This document shows, piece after piece, positions 1-12,060 of a stretch of 64,000 bases of DNA. The DNA is taken from the NCBI RefSeq assembly GCF_029867415.1, contig NW_026705911.1:186001-250000 (forward strand). Reading direction: 5' to 3'. The number at the start of each line of letters is the position of its first letter. Positions within the stretch are counted from its first letter, which is position 1. Below the pieces are notes generated by a model, which was not told the DNA's origin, did no database searches, and saw nothing but the letters and a program-made list of their open reading frames with translations. Made by a program: the position numbers and the translations under genes. This DNA is from Vicia villosa. Taxonomy: Eukaryota > Streptophyta > Magnoliopsida > Fabales > Fabaceae.

Positions 1-340
1 TAAAACATTTGTCTATGTTACCTTTTTGTCAAACCTATTTCCTTTCCAATCACTGTCACACGTAACAACCACCTCCTTTGAGAACCTTGTATTGGCACCT
101 TGGCTACGTTACAAGCTCTCACCATCCAACTATTGCTTACCATAAATCCCTCCATCATAAAGACAATAACTTCTCTTTCCCCAGTAGGTATCAAAATGAA
201 AAAATAAGGATAACACTTAGACCATCTTCTCTTTAGAACAAATTTCTGGCACTTTGATATTTAATCTTCTTCTACCTCGAATGTTCGAAAGGCTGGCGTC
301 AATCTCACAATCAGGTTTAAGACGATTAAATAGGGGCAGC
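1..340 (+). mobile_element. 3' end of internal region of an Ogre-type Ty3 element, with polypurine tract
   Basis: No ORF is visible. The stretch ends in a purine-rich tract (about 328-340, ATAGGGGCAGC) directly abutting TGTCATACCCC, the start of the following LTR. The array elements further right have nearly the same junction (AGAGGCAGC then TGTCATACCCC), so this is read as the polypurine tract that primes plus-strand synthesis. The coding part of the element lies left of the window. Confidence 0.75.
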
Positions 341-2544
341 TGTCATACCCCAAATTTGTCCTACCCCTTTACTTTTAACTGGCTTGAGCTTCCCATTTCA
401 TCCGCATACCCTCATTAGGGCATTTGCACGGCTTTGCATTCATTAATTACATAAAGCATATAAAAGCATGGGATCAAAGGTCATAAAGCAAGTTGAGGTT
501 TCACTTAGGTCTTTGCAAGGTTATTTATCTCCTCAAGGATGGCGTCTTGCACATGATCGAGACTATGATTAGTTCAGATCTTGAAAGGCACTTGATGAGA
601 GGAATTCTATTCACATGGAATGTTTTAACCTAGGGTTTATTTCCCTAGGCATTTGGTGGTCTCGGCATGCTTAAGAATGTCTTGCAAGTCAATTAAAGAT
701 GTTATTGATTTATTGAGGAAAAAAGACATGTGGAGATTATTTGCAAGGTTGTTGACTACATCAAGCAAAGTTGCCCTTTTGACTAAATTCGTGTTGATCC
801 ATATCTTTGGTTACTATTCCACTTGGATTGCTTCACTAAGTTTGCAAAGATGGAAATCTAAGAAAGTATATGTTTTGAATTTAAAATTCAAATGAGTATG
901 AGAGAAGATGCAAGAATCATATACTACTTAAAGTACAAGAGTGAAGTCATGTATTCAAATCCATTACAAGTACAAGGAAAAGTCAAGGTTTATTTGAAAA
1001 GGTCAACATTCAAATCAAAAGTCAACACTCCACTATTCTAAGGTTCTGTCAAATTACATTCCCATGATATTTCAAAGTCCACTTGAAGAGAACAACTTCG
1101 ATTATCATTACACCACCAAAAATAATTTACACAAAAAATATCTCCACAATATTATCAGCTTCCTAAAACCTATTCTTTTGAAGTGTTCAAGCCTGTTTCT
1201 TGAATTCTAATTTCGTAACCACGCCTCCAATTTCCTTCAAGCATTTTCATCCAACTATATCTTCACTCCATGTCCAAGCCAAGTGAAAAACCTGTATCAG
1301 ACCTGCAGCATGACACCAATTCAGAGTTTGCATAAAAGAAATACAATACAAAGTTCTAACCTATTGACATTTCAAGACCATTAAGCCAAACATACAGACT
1401 GCGTACATTGCATCTGAGCATGATTTCAACTTAATGCGTTCATTACAAACAGCAGCTCATAATCCTCTGTAACTCTCACCTGCGCAGGCCTGAAAGGACC
1501 GATATTCCATATTAGAAAGCTCAGTGTTATTGTCCAGCAATAGATGGGAAAATGCAGGAACACATTGCATTCAAGTATTTTGAATATAACTGGCGGTTTA
1601 TACAAGTTCTAAAAAAAAGAGGGGGAGTTCAGTCCAAGCTACATTCAATAGAAATCAGGGCCTTTCACCACTACATCAGTCAAGCAATCCCATACATTCA
1701 TTCACAAACCATATATTCAAATAAACTAACTACCAACAACCTATCACCATTCACCAACTGAACCCTAACTGCCTCTTAACTACCTAACCAACCATAACAA
1801 ACTTTCCAACAACATAAACTAACTTCCAAATATAAACAGCTCCAAACAGTACCTCTAAAACCATTTGATAACCAAAAAATCTCAGTTTTATTTGATTACC
1901 AACAACCTATTCATAACTGACTTTGCTAACCCACTCTTGATTCTCATAACAGTCCCGAACTCACTTGTATTACTAACATCTTCATCCACCATATACATCA
2001 CAAACTGAAAAAAGAAAAAACATGCAGCAGGTACACAATTTTAACATACTTTTCAGAGCAATTAAAATTCATAGTTCAGAGCATCACGGGTCATATTTAT
2101 CTACAGCCAGTCACAGTCAAATAAATCGTGAGATAACCTATGCATAAATGACTCCCTCTATGCTATCGCCAGTCCTACATACAAGCTCAATATCATTCAC
2201 CAAATACCAAATACAATCACCATTCTATGACTCTAACAGTTTGGTAACTAACTTTCAAATCGTGCCAACTCAGCATATTCCATAACTAACTTCTAACTAA
2301 ACTTCTAACAACCTAAACCACCCTTAACTGAGCACTAACTTCTTCTAACAGAATCTCTCAACTCTCAAAACAGAATTCTCCCCCAACCAATTCCTAACAG
2401 AAAAACAGAATCAATAACTAACTTTCTGAACTCATAACCACCTAAAAACAAACTCAATCTCCACCCTTAATCCACCAACAGAATTCATCTAATCCAAGGG
2501 TTCTAAAGCCTTCTCCCTCTAACTAACTTTTCAACCTCCACTTC

Positions 2545-2551
2545 TATATAA
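2545..2551 (+). promoter_or_regulatory. putative LTR TATA box
   Basis: TATATAA in a local C-rich context lies about 2.2 kb into the Ogre-type LTR and is followed by a strongly CT-rich tract typical of plant 5' leaders. It is the best candidate for the U3/R boundary. The start site itself cannot be seen from sequence. Confidence 0.4.
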
Positions 2552-4679
2552 CAGAAATCATCATCTTCACCTCTCTTCCACACGCCATTTTCCTCCTTCA
2601 CTCCACAATCCACCACCTTCATTCTCCATTCTCTCCCACTTCTTCACGGCTTCAGACTCCACCATCTCTCACTCTCTTCATCTTCACCTCTCCACTTCAT
2701 CACCACCATTGTTGGAGTTTCAACCTCTGAAACTCCTTCAACCGAGCTCAACCTTCATCCCCTAACAAACACATCAATCTCCATCTCAACAACACTGCAT
2801 AACGCCTTTAATCACACAGAAATTCAGAAACAGATTTGAAGTTCAAGAAGAAGAAAATCGAAGAAGATGATAGAAGAAGGTTCACGAACAAAAACAAGGT
2901 TAAGAACGGACTCGGAATTTACCTGAAGAACTTCATCATCCTTCCTCTGCTGCTCCGCAAAAATCATCATTGCGAAACTTCGTCACCTTCAATCATCTTC
3001 AAGATCAACTCGTCAACAACAACCTCCATCGATCTCATCGTTCAATACTGGAATCGCATCTTCATCCTTCATCAACACAGCAAAACACATATCATCGCCA
3101 ACACGTGAATCGCAACAAAACAAGAAAGGTGAAGGAACAAGAAGAGCACCTGAGTAGAGAATTGCTCACGTGTTTATTTCGTCGTCGAGGCGCCGAGACC
3201 TTCTGTGCGAAATTCGTTCGAATCGGAGGAAGAAAAGAGAGTTCAAGCAGTTGTTGGAAGCTCAAGCACCGTCGTATCGAACCAGAGAAGAGAGTTGAGC
3301 TCAAGAGGTCAGCGATGTCGCGCCTGAGTTTATGGAATCGGGAGAGATGAGAGAGAGCTACAAAGAAGGAAGTTGAGACGAGGTTAGAAGAGGCGAGGCC
3401 GAACCAATCCGTGGTGGCGTTAAGGGCTTCGCGACGACCGGTAGTGCAATCGGAGAAGGAAATTCTCCGGCGCCATTTGTTCGTAAGAAGAAGGAAGGTG
3501 AACGCTTCAGAACTCCAAAGGTCACACCGAACCCTAAATCCCTTTGCCTTTTTATTTATTTTTATTTTTATTCTATTTACTGAATGAGAGTTAAGCTAGG
3601 TGTTAATATGAATTAAACTTGATTAATAGATTTAAGATGTGGATTAATTGTTGTTAATGGTGTTTAATTAGGTTAATGTGAATAAATCTGATACTTAGAA
3701 TTAAATTGAATAAAACTGTGCATGCTGATCCATTCATTTGGGCTTTGGTCACGAAACTGCTTTCTCACCCCATAGAGGCCCACGCACCACCATTTTTGGA
3801 CATAAGAGAAATTTGAACAAAAAACATTGCTGGACCATGCATGCTTGGGCCCTATCACCGAAAATGCTCATTACACCCCTCCTGAAGCCCACGCTTTTTT
3901 TTGGCACTTAGAAAATCTGTAACCAAAAAAACAACTGCTGGGCCAACACCCTGGGCCCAGCGCCTTTGCTATATGCACCACCATTTTCAGTCTGAACCCC
4001 CTGTTCTCATATCTTTGTAATTAGATTAATTTTTCTTTTAGTTTTTTTTTCTAGATTTAGATAAAAAAGGACATATAAAAACAATAAGATTTTGTTAAGT
4101 TTTAGAGATTAAATAATCACTATTTTGTTAGACTTTTAGGTAATCGTTGACATAAAAAAAAAAGCTCATAAAAATAGTAGATTTTTTGGGTAATTTTGAC
4201 ATTTAAATTCCTTCATAAAAACCATATAAAAATAGTAGTATTTTTTAGTTTAATTTTGAGAATTGATAGAATTTCCTTCATAAAAACCGTATAAAAAATA
4301 GTAGTATTTTTTTAGCTTAATTTTGCACTAATGCTTGAATTGCTTTTGTACTATTTTCATGTCATTTTTGTATAATTGTCATGTGATTTTTGTTACTTGT
4401 TTTTGGCCATATTTTTGGCCTACTTTGTTAATATCATTCATTCGCTCCCTTAGAATCGATTCCATTTTTATGTTAACATAACTTTAGGTAGATAATCCCT
4501 TGTACATGAATAATAATTCTAGGCTAATACTTAGGCTAGTTTCCCCCATTTTCATTTCTTTTCCTTTTCAACTTTAAAACATCTAATAAATGCTTGATTA
4601 AAATCCCATAAAAAAAACAAAGAAAATACTTAAAACATTAATAATCAAAGTGAAAATTCTTAAAAAGGGAATGGAAGCT

Positions 4680-4860
4680 TGAACATCCCTTGCTTAAGGG
4701 AATGTTCGAGTGCTTGGATCTCCCTTGCTTAAGGGTACCATTCAGGCGTAAGTTCCCAACTTCTAATAAACACCAACCAAAGAGTAACTCGAGTTTCCCT
4801 TGCTTAAGGGATTTCCTCGAAACGCTCAAAATCACTCTCTCACCTCCTTTCTTAAGGGCA
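4680..4860 (+). repeat. degenerate CTTGCTTAAGGG repeats in the Ogre LTR
   Basis: The motif CCTTGCTTAAGGG occurs three times (about 4688, 4725 and 4798), and a partial copy (TTTCTTAAGGG) lies near 4850. Each unit contains the palindrome CTTAAG. The block lies in the R/U5 part of the LTR. No function is evident. Confidence 0.6.
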
Positions 4861-5629
4861 TTGTTATCTCCGCTCCATTGCATCCTAGGCTGTCCCCTTA
4901 TGCAAGAGCGCGAGCGTTAACTCCGCCCAACTAAAAAACACAAAAACAAACAGAAAATCTTGAGCCGAACTACGGCGCTCTGATTCCTGAAAAGGATACG
5001 TAGGCATCAAGTCGCGGGGCTTGAACGAGCACATTTGTAAATAATTCCTTCTTTTCCCCGTATTTCCTTTTGCATTCTTTCGCATTTAGACATAGACATA
5101 GTACACACCCTTTAGATAGAAACAAACATAGGTGGATACCATCGAGTACGATGGGCGTGAGGGGTGCTAATACCTTCCCCTTGCGTAACCGACTCCCGTA
5201 CCTTGATTCTCTGGTCGCAAGACCCTGTTCCTTCCTTTGTTAGGTTTTCTGATATTCCTTTCCCTTATGGGATAAATATATTGGTGGCGACTCTGTTCAT
5301 TTTTCGCGAGCGTGCGACAGACTCCACAATGATTTAAAATAAAAACAAGGTTTCTTATTGATAATAAATTCAAACAATTGTTCATAGGAAAGAATCAATG
5401 ATATTGTATATTCATAGGTTAACTACTACCTTAAACTCAACAAGGGGAATTTAGCTCTCCATAGACATGAAGAACACACAAGAATGAATAGAGGGATTCA
5501 TCTTCATCAACGGAATGTCTTCAATTGGTAAAGATTTGGCCTTCGATTGTTGTTATCGGCTTCAAACTCAAAATGCTCTCCTAATTTCGCTCACTAAAGA
5601 TCTCCTTTTACTTTGAAGACTAGGGCTTC

Positions 5630-5637
5630 TATTTATA
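5630..5637 (-). promoter_or_regulatory. TATA box in the Athila-type 3' LTR
   Basis: TATTTATA on + reads TATAAATA on the element's minus strand. The same motif and surroundings occur in the 5' LTR at 39870-39877. Confidence 0.5.
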
Positions 5638-5733
5638 ACTTTTGGGCCTGAAACGTCGCGTCCGCGGCGCGGTAATGGGTTGGCGCGACGCGGTCAAAAA
5701 TAGCGAGTTTGGCGCGGCGCCGTCCTGGACTCC

Positions 5734-7171
5734 TGATCGGTCACCATTTCTACTTGATTCCGTCATAAATTCGGCATAAGATCGTCATACTTGGTAACAC
5801 TTTGTGGTTGTTTTTAAGTGTTTTTCTTTGATTCATCTAGTTCTAGTTATTTTGTGTGCATTTTGTTTTTGTGTCATTTATCTTTGTCTATTAGGTGCTT
5901 TTGATCTCTCTACTTGGTGGTTGTAGGTTAATTCTGGATCAGATGGAAATTGCACAAGTGTTGGTGTAAAAGAAGCTGAAAACCGTGACAGGCGTATAGT
6001 ATTTTGATCATAACTGGAGCTTCGTAACTCGAAATGACGCGGTTCCGGTGGCAAAATTTCGCTAACGAAAAGAGCTACAACTTTGATGTTGAAGTCAAAG
6101 CCAAAAGAGGCAGAGTCGGACACGGTCAGACCGTGTCAAGTGACACGGCCGTGTCCGACCTGCTGAAGAATTCTTCCCAAAAGTGGCAGAAGCTGACACG
6201 GTCAGCCCGTGTCAGCTGACACGGCTGTGTCAGCCTGCGCGTCAGATTTTAGAAATTCAGCATTTTGTGTTTTTTAAAGAACCAGAGGGCAGTTTTGGTA
6301 TTTTACCTAGACTAGGAAACCTATGAGGATAAATAAGTGATTTGGAGAAGGAGAAAAGGACTTTTTGGCCGAGAGAAGAAGCACGATTGAAGATGGGAGA
6401 AAACAAGGGTTTGGGAGAGAAGAAGGTTATCATGAACGGAAGCGATTGAAGATCAACTATCATCTCAATTCTTGTAAAGTCTCTATTTTATATTTTGTTT
6501 TCTTTGAACGATATGAGTAGCTAATCCCCAATGCTAGGGGGTGTCCCTGATTGGATCTTGTAATGACTTTGAATTCTTGATTTCCTCAATTGCATGTTTT
6601 ATTATTCAATTTGATTATACAATGTTTTTATGCTTTCTTTGTCGGACAAACAAGGAATGATTTACGGTTAACGATTTGCTGGACCGCGGTTGTTAAGGTT
6701 TTTGTACGATTAGATTATAGTAGATATCACCTAGGACTAGGGATACCCTATAGTTACCGGTTAACTCTTGATAAAACAATTACTTGATTTCATAATAAAT
6801 CTCTAAGGACTTAGGATTTAGGATGAATGTTCAAAGGTTTTCCCGCTAAGGACTTAGGGGAAAATAATCTAAAGGGCTGGTAATTGAATAGTATGAACTT
6901 GTTGAGGAGATCTGAATCCAAGGTTATTATAGAAATAGTCACACACTTTACACTAGCATAATACTCATATTTGTCAAAAAGCCAATTTACTTTTCTGCTT
7001 ATTTAATTATTGTTAGTCACAATTTGCAAACAAAACTCCAAATATAGTTTTTGTTTAATTGAACCACTATTGAAACTCGATATTAAGGTGCAGTCCTTGA
7101 GATCGACATTCGGGGAATTTCCCTATTATTACTACAGAGGCAAAATAGTACACTTGCTATTTTACCGATCA
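5734..7171 (+). mobile_element. solo LTR of a second Athila-type family
   Basis: A 1,438-bp segment begins TGATCGGT and ends ACCGATCA, so the TG...CA termini form an 8-bp inverted repeat. It interrupts the Athila LTR exactly where the intact copy reads straight through (39973/39974). The flanks are ACTCC (5729-5733) and ACTTC (7172-7176), a 5-bp target duplication with one change. There is no PBS, PPT or second LTR, so it is a solo LTR left by LTR-LTR recombination. The terminal region (CTTGAGATCGACATTC through CTTGCTATTTTACCGATCA) resembles the 3' ends of Athila-clade LTRs, which gives the + orientation. Small ORFs within look accidental. Confidence 0.85.
6119..6231. repeat. cluster of four GACACGG/CCGTGTC palindromes
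   Basis: Four inverted repeats lie within 113 bp: 6119-6137, 6142-6155 (a perfect 14-bp palindrome GACACGGCCGTGTC), 6195-6213 and 6218-6231. They form two similar pairs separated by about 40 bp. They would form short hairpins in RNA and are CpG/CHG-rich. Confidence 0.8.
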
Positions 7172-7444
7172 ACTTCCGCAGCGCGCCCTTGCTCAAACTT
7201 CTTCTTTTTGCTTTGCCTTTGAGACTTCCAGTTTTCTTTCCTCCTCATGTTCTTATAAAGCTCTTTTTCAGTTCTAAACCTACATCAATAGTACCCATAA
7301 GTGATTTAATTTGCTTTACAAATGAACTAAACTTATTCAGTTCAATTCTTATTAAAAACCTATGGATTTATCACAATTTGCATTAATTTAGAAAAGAATT
7401 TACATATATTAACACATGAATTTACCATTAATTCACTCCTAACA

Positions 7445-7464
7445 AACTCTCCCCAACTTAGAGC
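7445..7464 (-). other. polypurine tract of the Athila-type element
   Basis: On the minus strand the sequence is AAGTTGGGGAGAGTT, immediately upstream of the LTR start TGTTAGGAG. Its position and composition suit the plus-strand primer. Confidence 0.75.
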
Positions 7465-7688
7465 TTTGTTTGTCCCTAAACAAATTACTTACCTCAATGA
7501 ATACGACCAAACATACCAACAATCATGCAACAAGTTTTTCAAAAAGATTTTTCAAGTGGTTCAATTCAGTGATTACTTCAGATACTCTTCATCTTCCTGC
7601 AAACTCAGAACATATACATGAAACAAATTTTGAAAGTAAATTACCTCCAAAAGTTCAAAACATTACACAGTTGTAATTGAATCAGCAC
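7465..7688 (-). mobile_element. 3' untranslated segment of the Athila-type element, part 1
   Basis: This is non-coding sequence between the PPT and the array insertion site. It resumes at 30154 on the other side of the array. The last five bases (7684-7688, AGCAC) are the left target duplication of the array. Nothing else is recognised. Confidence 0.7.
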
Positions 7689-8385
7689 TGTAATACGGTG
7701 AACTGACTTTTTATCGATCGAAATGTCGCGGTTAAGCATGAGTCTCCACCGACTTTTATTTTATCCAAACAAATTCATAAAGGCTAAAAGAAACAGAAAA
7801 AAACCTTTTAAAGAAATCTAAGTTCGGGGGGTAATTTATGCAAAGGGAAGGTGTAAGGCACCCTTTGCATCCATGGTTTTCCATGGGCTCTTAATTGCTT
7901 TGCTTGCTCGTTTTCAGAAAATGTAGATGAAAGGGGAAAATGGACTTTAGCTCGTAAATGAGCGTAGCCAGTTTTTGAAGAATTTTGAGAAAGAATATAG
8001 AAAATAGAGCATGGCAAGGCAATTAGGAGCAATTACCTTAAACTCAGATGATAGGTCTCTTTTTAGCCTTTCAGAATGAAAGGGTCAATCCTTGCCATAA
8101 GAGGGCAGGAAGCCTTTCGTTTGGAGGTAGAAGGGTCATCAAGTTATCGTTCGCCCAAAGACTGACCCATGCCATAGAGAGGCAGGTAGTCTAAGGGAAG
8201 GATCAGAATAGCCTTTTCGTAAGCAGCCAGGAGATACCTCAGCCTTTTCCGTGGGCAACTTCCGAGGGTCGAGGTCATGTTAGTGTATCGAAGGCAGCAT
8301 CATTTTAGGGTCTCATGACCTTTTATCGAGGCAACATGGCTGAGGTATCCTCATATTCGAGGGACTGGCTATTCTGCAAAAACAC

Positions 8386-8431
8386 AAGGCAACAAGGCAA
8401 CAGGCAACAGGCAACAGGCAACAAGGCAACA
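8386..8431. repeat. short GGCAACA minisatellite in the array LTR
   Basis: A 7-8-bp unit (GGCAACA or AGGCAACA) is repeated about six times. The same tract recurs near 17660-17705 and 26935-26980. A related inverted-orientation tract (TTGCCTGTTGCC...) is at about 54436-54470 in the Ogre-like LTR on +. Confidence 0.75.
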
Positions 8432-9671
8432 GAGAGGGTTACCCAAAAGCGTGCGTGTGTGCACCAATCACGTGATTATATTCAATTATATTATCTTGTA
8501 AATTAGTGAGGCTAAATCAATTTAATGGTTGTCACTCCCTATTTTACTAACCACGCAGATAACATAAGGCAAGAAACAGTAATATGGGGGAGGGGACAAT
8601 GAAACCAGTGGATCCCTTAATAGGGTTTGACATAAGTAATAATAAAAGCCATAAGATACAATAAGGTTTAGGGTTACCAACGACGTAGCTTTGGCATTCG
8701 ACAAACCCTGAAAAGGAAAAATGGCAAACAAAAGAGGGTGAGTGCATTATCAGGTTCGAAGGCAAACGAGGTTAACCCTAAAATATAAGGATAAAGGATT
8801 TAAATAAATAAATAAAAAGCAACTTAGCTTTGCATTTGATCTGATATGGTTGGCAGGCGGAGGAAGCCTCGGGGTAACCCTGAAAATGGCAAAGGCAGGA
8901 AAGAGATGGAGTGAGTGTATGCACAGTTTAGAAATATAAGGGCAAACCCTAAAATGAAAAGGAAAACAAAAATAGGCTTTAAAATAATAACTAAATTAAA
9001 GACTTAGCTTCGGATCTTGAAGGCGCGTAGTCGGAGAATCTCTTGATTAACCTTGAAAATTAACCTTGAAAATTAGGTACGAAAGAAGAGGAATGTTAGT
9101 GCATTATAGTTCCACGAAAATACAAACCCTAAAACACGAATCCTAATTGTCAAAACAATTTTAATATTTACAATAACCATTTAAAGGGTAAAAAAACAAA
9201 AGTTTGATTAAATATAACGATTAAATAATTACCGGATTGAATCCTAATTATTTAATTGATTAAAAGCATATTTTAAGTGAAAATTGAGTTTTTTAATAAT
9301 ATAAAAGACCAATATTAATATAGTTATAAAACCGAACTATCGATAAAAATAAATAATTATACATCTATTATAAGAAAAACTAATTTATTGGAATAAATAA
9401 ATAAATATGTATATAAAAAATAATTATAATAGTAGAAAAAGAAACTAGAGAAAAACATTAATGCAATTGAAATAAAAAATAGAAAAAAGCACTTAGCTGC
9501 GATTATGTGTGGTGTCTCTTCTGAAGTCTATGGTGCACCTCCACTTTAGTAAACATTGGATCTGGACTGGGGAGATCTAATGGCTGGTGTTGAAGATCCC
9601 ATAGTATAGGCGCGTCATGTTCCACACAGAATCATTGTATGAAAGTTAACACAAAAATTCAGCAAAAACAT

Positions 9672-9750
9672 ATGACCCCCGGGAGGGTCGAACCCACGTC
9701 TTATGCATTCACAGCCTTGGGAGGCATCATTCTACCATTAGGCCATTGAT
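9672..9750 (-). other. tRNA-like module (A box plus B box) in array LTR 1
   Basis: On the minus strand TGGCCTAATGG (9735-9745) fits the Pol III A-box consensus, and GGGTTCGACCC (within 9682-9695) fits the B box. They are 39 bp apart, close to tRNA spacing. CCTCCCAAGG in between resembles a tRNA-Gly(CCC) anticodon loop. The acceptor and anticodon stems do not pair properly, so this is not a functional tRNA gene. It lies about 0.7 kb downstream of the LTR TATA box in the same orientation. Copies are at 18946-19024 and 28221-28299. Confidence 0.5.
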
Positions 9751-10421
9751 CATTCGCTGATTATCATACCACGTATCAAATAATATATTGAAAATCTCAT
9801 CCCATGAAATTTCAAACGCAAAACTTGGCGCGCTGGTCCTTCATCTTCAACCTCAGAATTCTGGGCAGATGCAAGCTTTTACCTACGGACATTAAACCGT
9901 AGCCATAGCCCCTGCAACCAAAAAAACCATAAAAACACGCGCAAAAACACAATACGACACCATGGATCGATTGGGTTCGTCCTTCTGAACGTGATGAAGG
10001 CAATATCTCGGCCTAATTTCGTCTGTATCACTAAACCCTAATTCGGAGCATTCAAACCTAACAATGGTGAAATACTATCTAAGCGCGTAACGATCCAATT
10101 AAAGGCCCAGAAATATTCAGAAGATCATCACAAACAGATATACACCATTAAAATAGGCTTATGCACCATGAATTAAAGCAATTGAATCCAAAAAGTACAA
10201 GAGGCGAAATTGCGTACCTTCACCGATTCTGGGCTTGTAAGAGCCTTAGAATTATCAGTATGGCTTCAAGGATGCCTAATGACCGCGCTTACACCTTTGA
10301 AAATCTTTAAAAACACCCAAACTCTGAAATCAAATTTGAAGTTTCTTGAGTTTTTTATGAACTTGGTTATGGTTCTTTGGAGGCAGAAAATCGTCCCCTA
10401 ATGTTTTGAATGAGTTCCCTA

Positions 10422-10427
10422 CTTATA
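10422..10427 (-). promoter_or_regulatory. putative TATA box of array LTR 1
   Basis: The minus-strand context is ACTATAAGTAGGG, a good plant TATA match. The same sequence is in LTR 2 (about 19697) and LTR 3 (about 28972). It is the likely Pol II promoter of the element. Confidence 0.5.
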
Positions 10428-12060
10428 GTAGTACAAATTAGGTCACTCAAACAAGGAAGAATCTCATTGAATCCAATATTTGTGATCTTGGAAATTTTGG
10501 AAAATATTTTTGGAAAATATATTTCTAATTCAAGCCAATGTTTGATTCAATCATTCCAAATTGAGGGTGCACGAAATTTGATTGGATATTTTGTTCAAAT
10601 ATTGATTGGATTTGATTGAAATTGGATCTTTAATTGAATATTTTATTTTTACTTAATTTCCATGAATTAAAATCACTTTTAAATGATTAAAAATTCACAT
10701 AAAATCAAACAAATATTTCAAAATTCGTGGCATTCAGATTTGAGGCCTTGGATATCTTGGAGATCAAGTTTGGGCCATAAAAGATTGGGTTCCTTTGAAA
10801 AAAAATCCAAATTCTTTCACATTTTCCCTTCCAAAATAGTCCAACTTTGACAAGGCCTATCTCTCTCATTTTTTGAGGTATGGAAGTGTTCTAAGACATT
10901 TTAGAAACCTTAGGAAGTCCTCTAACCAATGTCTTTGGTCTCACATCAAAATTATTTTCCATGCTCATTTTATGTCCTTTTGAAAAAAGTGTCTTTTTGT
11001 TGACTTTTGAAAAGGACCGGTAATGTTTTGGTCCATATCTCTCAAATGAAGCATTTTTAGACTTGGCATGTGAGACACAATTTTGTATAGAATCAAATTT
11101 CCTTCAAAATAAGCTTTGAGTGGAAAATTTCTGATGTTCCATGTGAGAGTTATGGCTGGTCAAAGTTCAGTTGACTTTTCCTTTGCAAAACCCTAATTTA
11201 GAATCTTTTTGAATTGTTGATTTTTTATCTTTCCTTGATGAACCATGATCAATTCTTGATCAAATTGTGAATGATACTTTAATACGAGGATCTTGAAAAA
11301 AAAATCAGGAGTTTTGACTTTGCTTTGACCACAGTTGACTTTTTAGGTTAACCAGTCGACTGTGGACTTTCTGAACCTTTGAGTGACCAATTCTTTGAGT
11401 TGAGACTTGATACTTGTCATGGAGATAATGTGGGATATATTGAGCCATATGAGATGTCTTGAAGCCATTGATTCAGTGATTTCCCTTTAAATAAATCAAA
11501 CCCTAGTTTAGAGCCTTTGTATAGGAGAATGTGTCTATGAGCTTTGTATTTTGATTTGAATTTGAATAGGAGAAATAGTATGGGCAAATTTTGGGGTATG
11601 ACAGCTGCCTCTGTTCAATTATCTTAAACCTGAAGATGTAGAGTGGTTTGTGTGCCAGTCGGTATCTGAAGGTGGAAGATGATTGAACACTAGAATACCA
11701 AGAAATTTGCCCTAGCTGAAGTAGGGACTTTTGTCGGAGATGGGCTTAAAGATGCCATCCAGGCCTTGAGAGAAAGTTTATTGGATATGGGCTTAGTGAT
11801 GCCATCCAGGCCTTGAGAGAAAGTTTATTGGAGATGGGCTTAGTGATGCCATCCGGCTTGGTAGACCTGAGAATTAGAATACGTCGTAGTTAGACCGTAT
11901 CTGAAGAATATACTTAGGATGAGTCGTACATTAGACTGAATCCACTGAGAAGTATTTGTTGGAGATTGATCGTGTCAGCACCGTTCGTAGTAACTGAATT
12001 AGATCTTGGATTGTTTCTGAATTGTGTCTTGAATGAGTGTCGAAAGATGAGAGTTATAAG

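Larger units (their letters stand above)
341..5319 (+). mobile_element. 3' LTR of an Ogre-type element (about 5 kb)
   Basis: The LTR begins TGTCATACCCC next to the polypurine tract and ends GTGCGACA at 5319. The right end is fixed because the base after it (5320) begins uninterrupted homology to the Athila-type LTR at 39560. The 4,979-bp length suits Ogre-family LTRs, which are known to be several kilobases long. The 5' LTR, the internal region and the left target duplication (expected GACTC, right copy 5320-5324) lie off-window. Small ORFs inside (for example around 653-895 and 2836-3350) show no domain and are regarded as chance. CT-rich sequence at 2560-2720 follows a TATA box. Confidence 0.8.
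5320..7444 (-). mobile_element. 3' LTR remains of the Athila-type element (split, left-truncated)
   Basis: 5320-5733 aligns with 39560-39973, and 7177-7444 aligns with 39974-40241, with only scattered differences. About 489 bp (the equivalent of 39071-39559) is missing on the left because the Ogre-type element inserted here; the missing part should lie beyond the left window edge. A solo LTR occupies 5734-7171. The terminal CCTAACA abuts a polypurine tract. Confidence 0.88.
7689..11603 (-). mobile_element. array LTR 1 (left)
   Basis: On the minus strand it starts TGTCATACCCC and ends ACCGTATTACA. It holds a TATA box, a tRNA-like module, an AT-rich segment (about 9130-9480) and a short GGCAACA repeat. 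Private differences from LTR 2 and LTR 3 cluster at 7716, 7745, 7778, 8141, 8368 and 8531. A 1-bp loss near 10333 and a substitution near 10644 are also private. Confidence 0.9.

Noticed and set aside
653..895. 80-codon ORF in the left Ogre LTR
   Set aside because: It starts at a non-ATG codon, has no recognisable domain and lies inside an LTR; regarded as chance.
2836..3350. Overlapping ORFs of 90 and 126 codons after the TATA box
   Set aside because: Low-complexity Lys/Arg/His composition from an AG/CT-rich leader, overlapping frames and no domain. A short LTR-encoded peptide cannot be excluded but nothing supports it.
5320..7444. Reading 5320-7444 as two unrelated fragments
   Set aside because: The intact LTR at 39071-40241 aligns continuously across the solo LTR insertion point, with a target duplication, so it is one LTR split by an insertion.
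7808..8765. Small minus-strand ORFs in the array LTR, recurring at 17082 and 26357
   Set aside because: They recur only because the LTR recurs; there are no domains and they overlap in different frames.
9672..9750. Functional tRNA-Gly gene
   Set aside because: The A box, B box and a CCC-type loop are present, but the acceptor stem does not pair and the anticodon stem is poor; kept only as a tRNA-like module.
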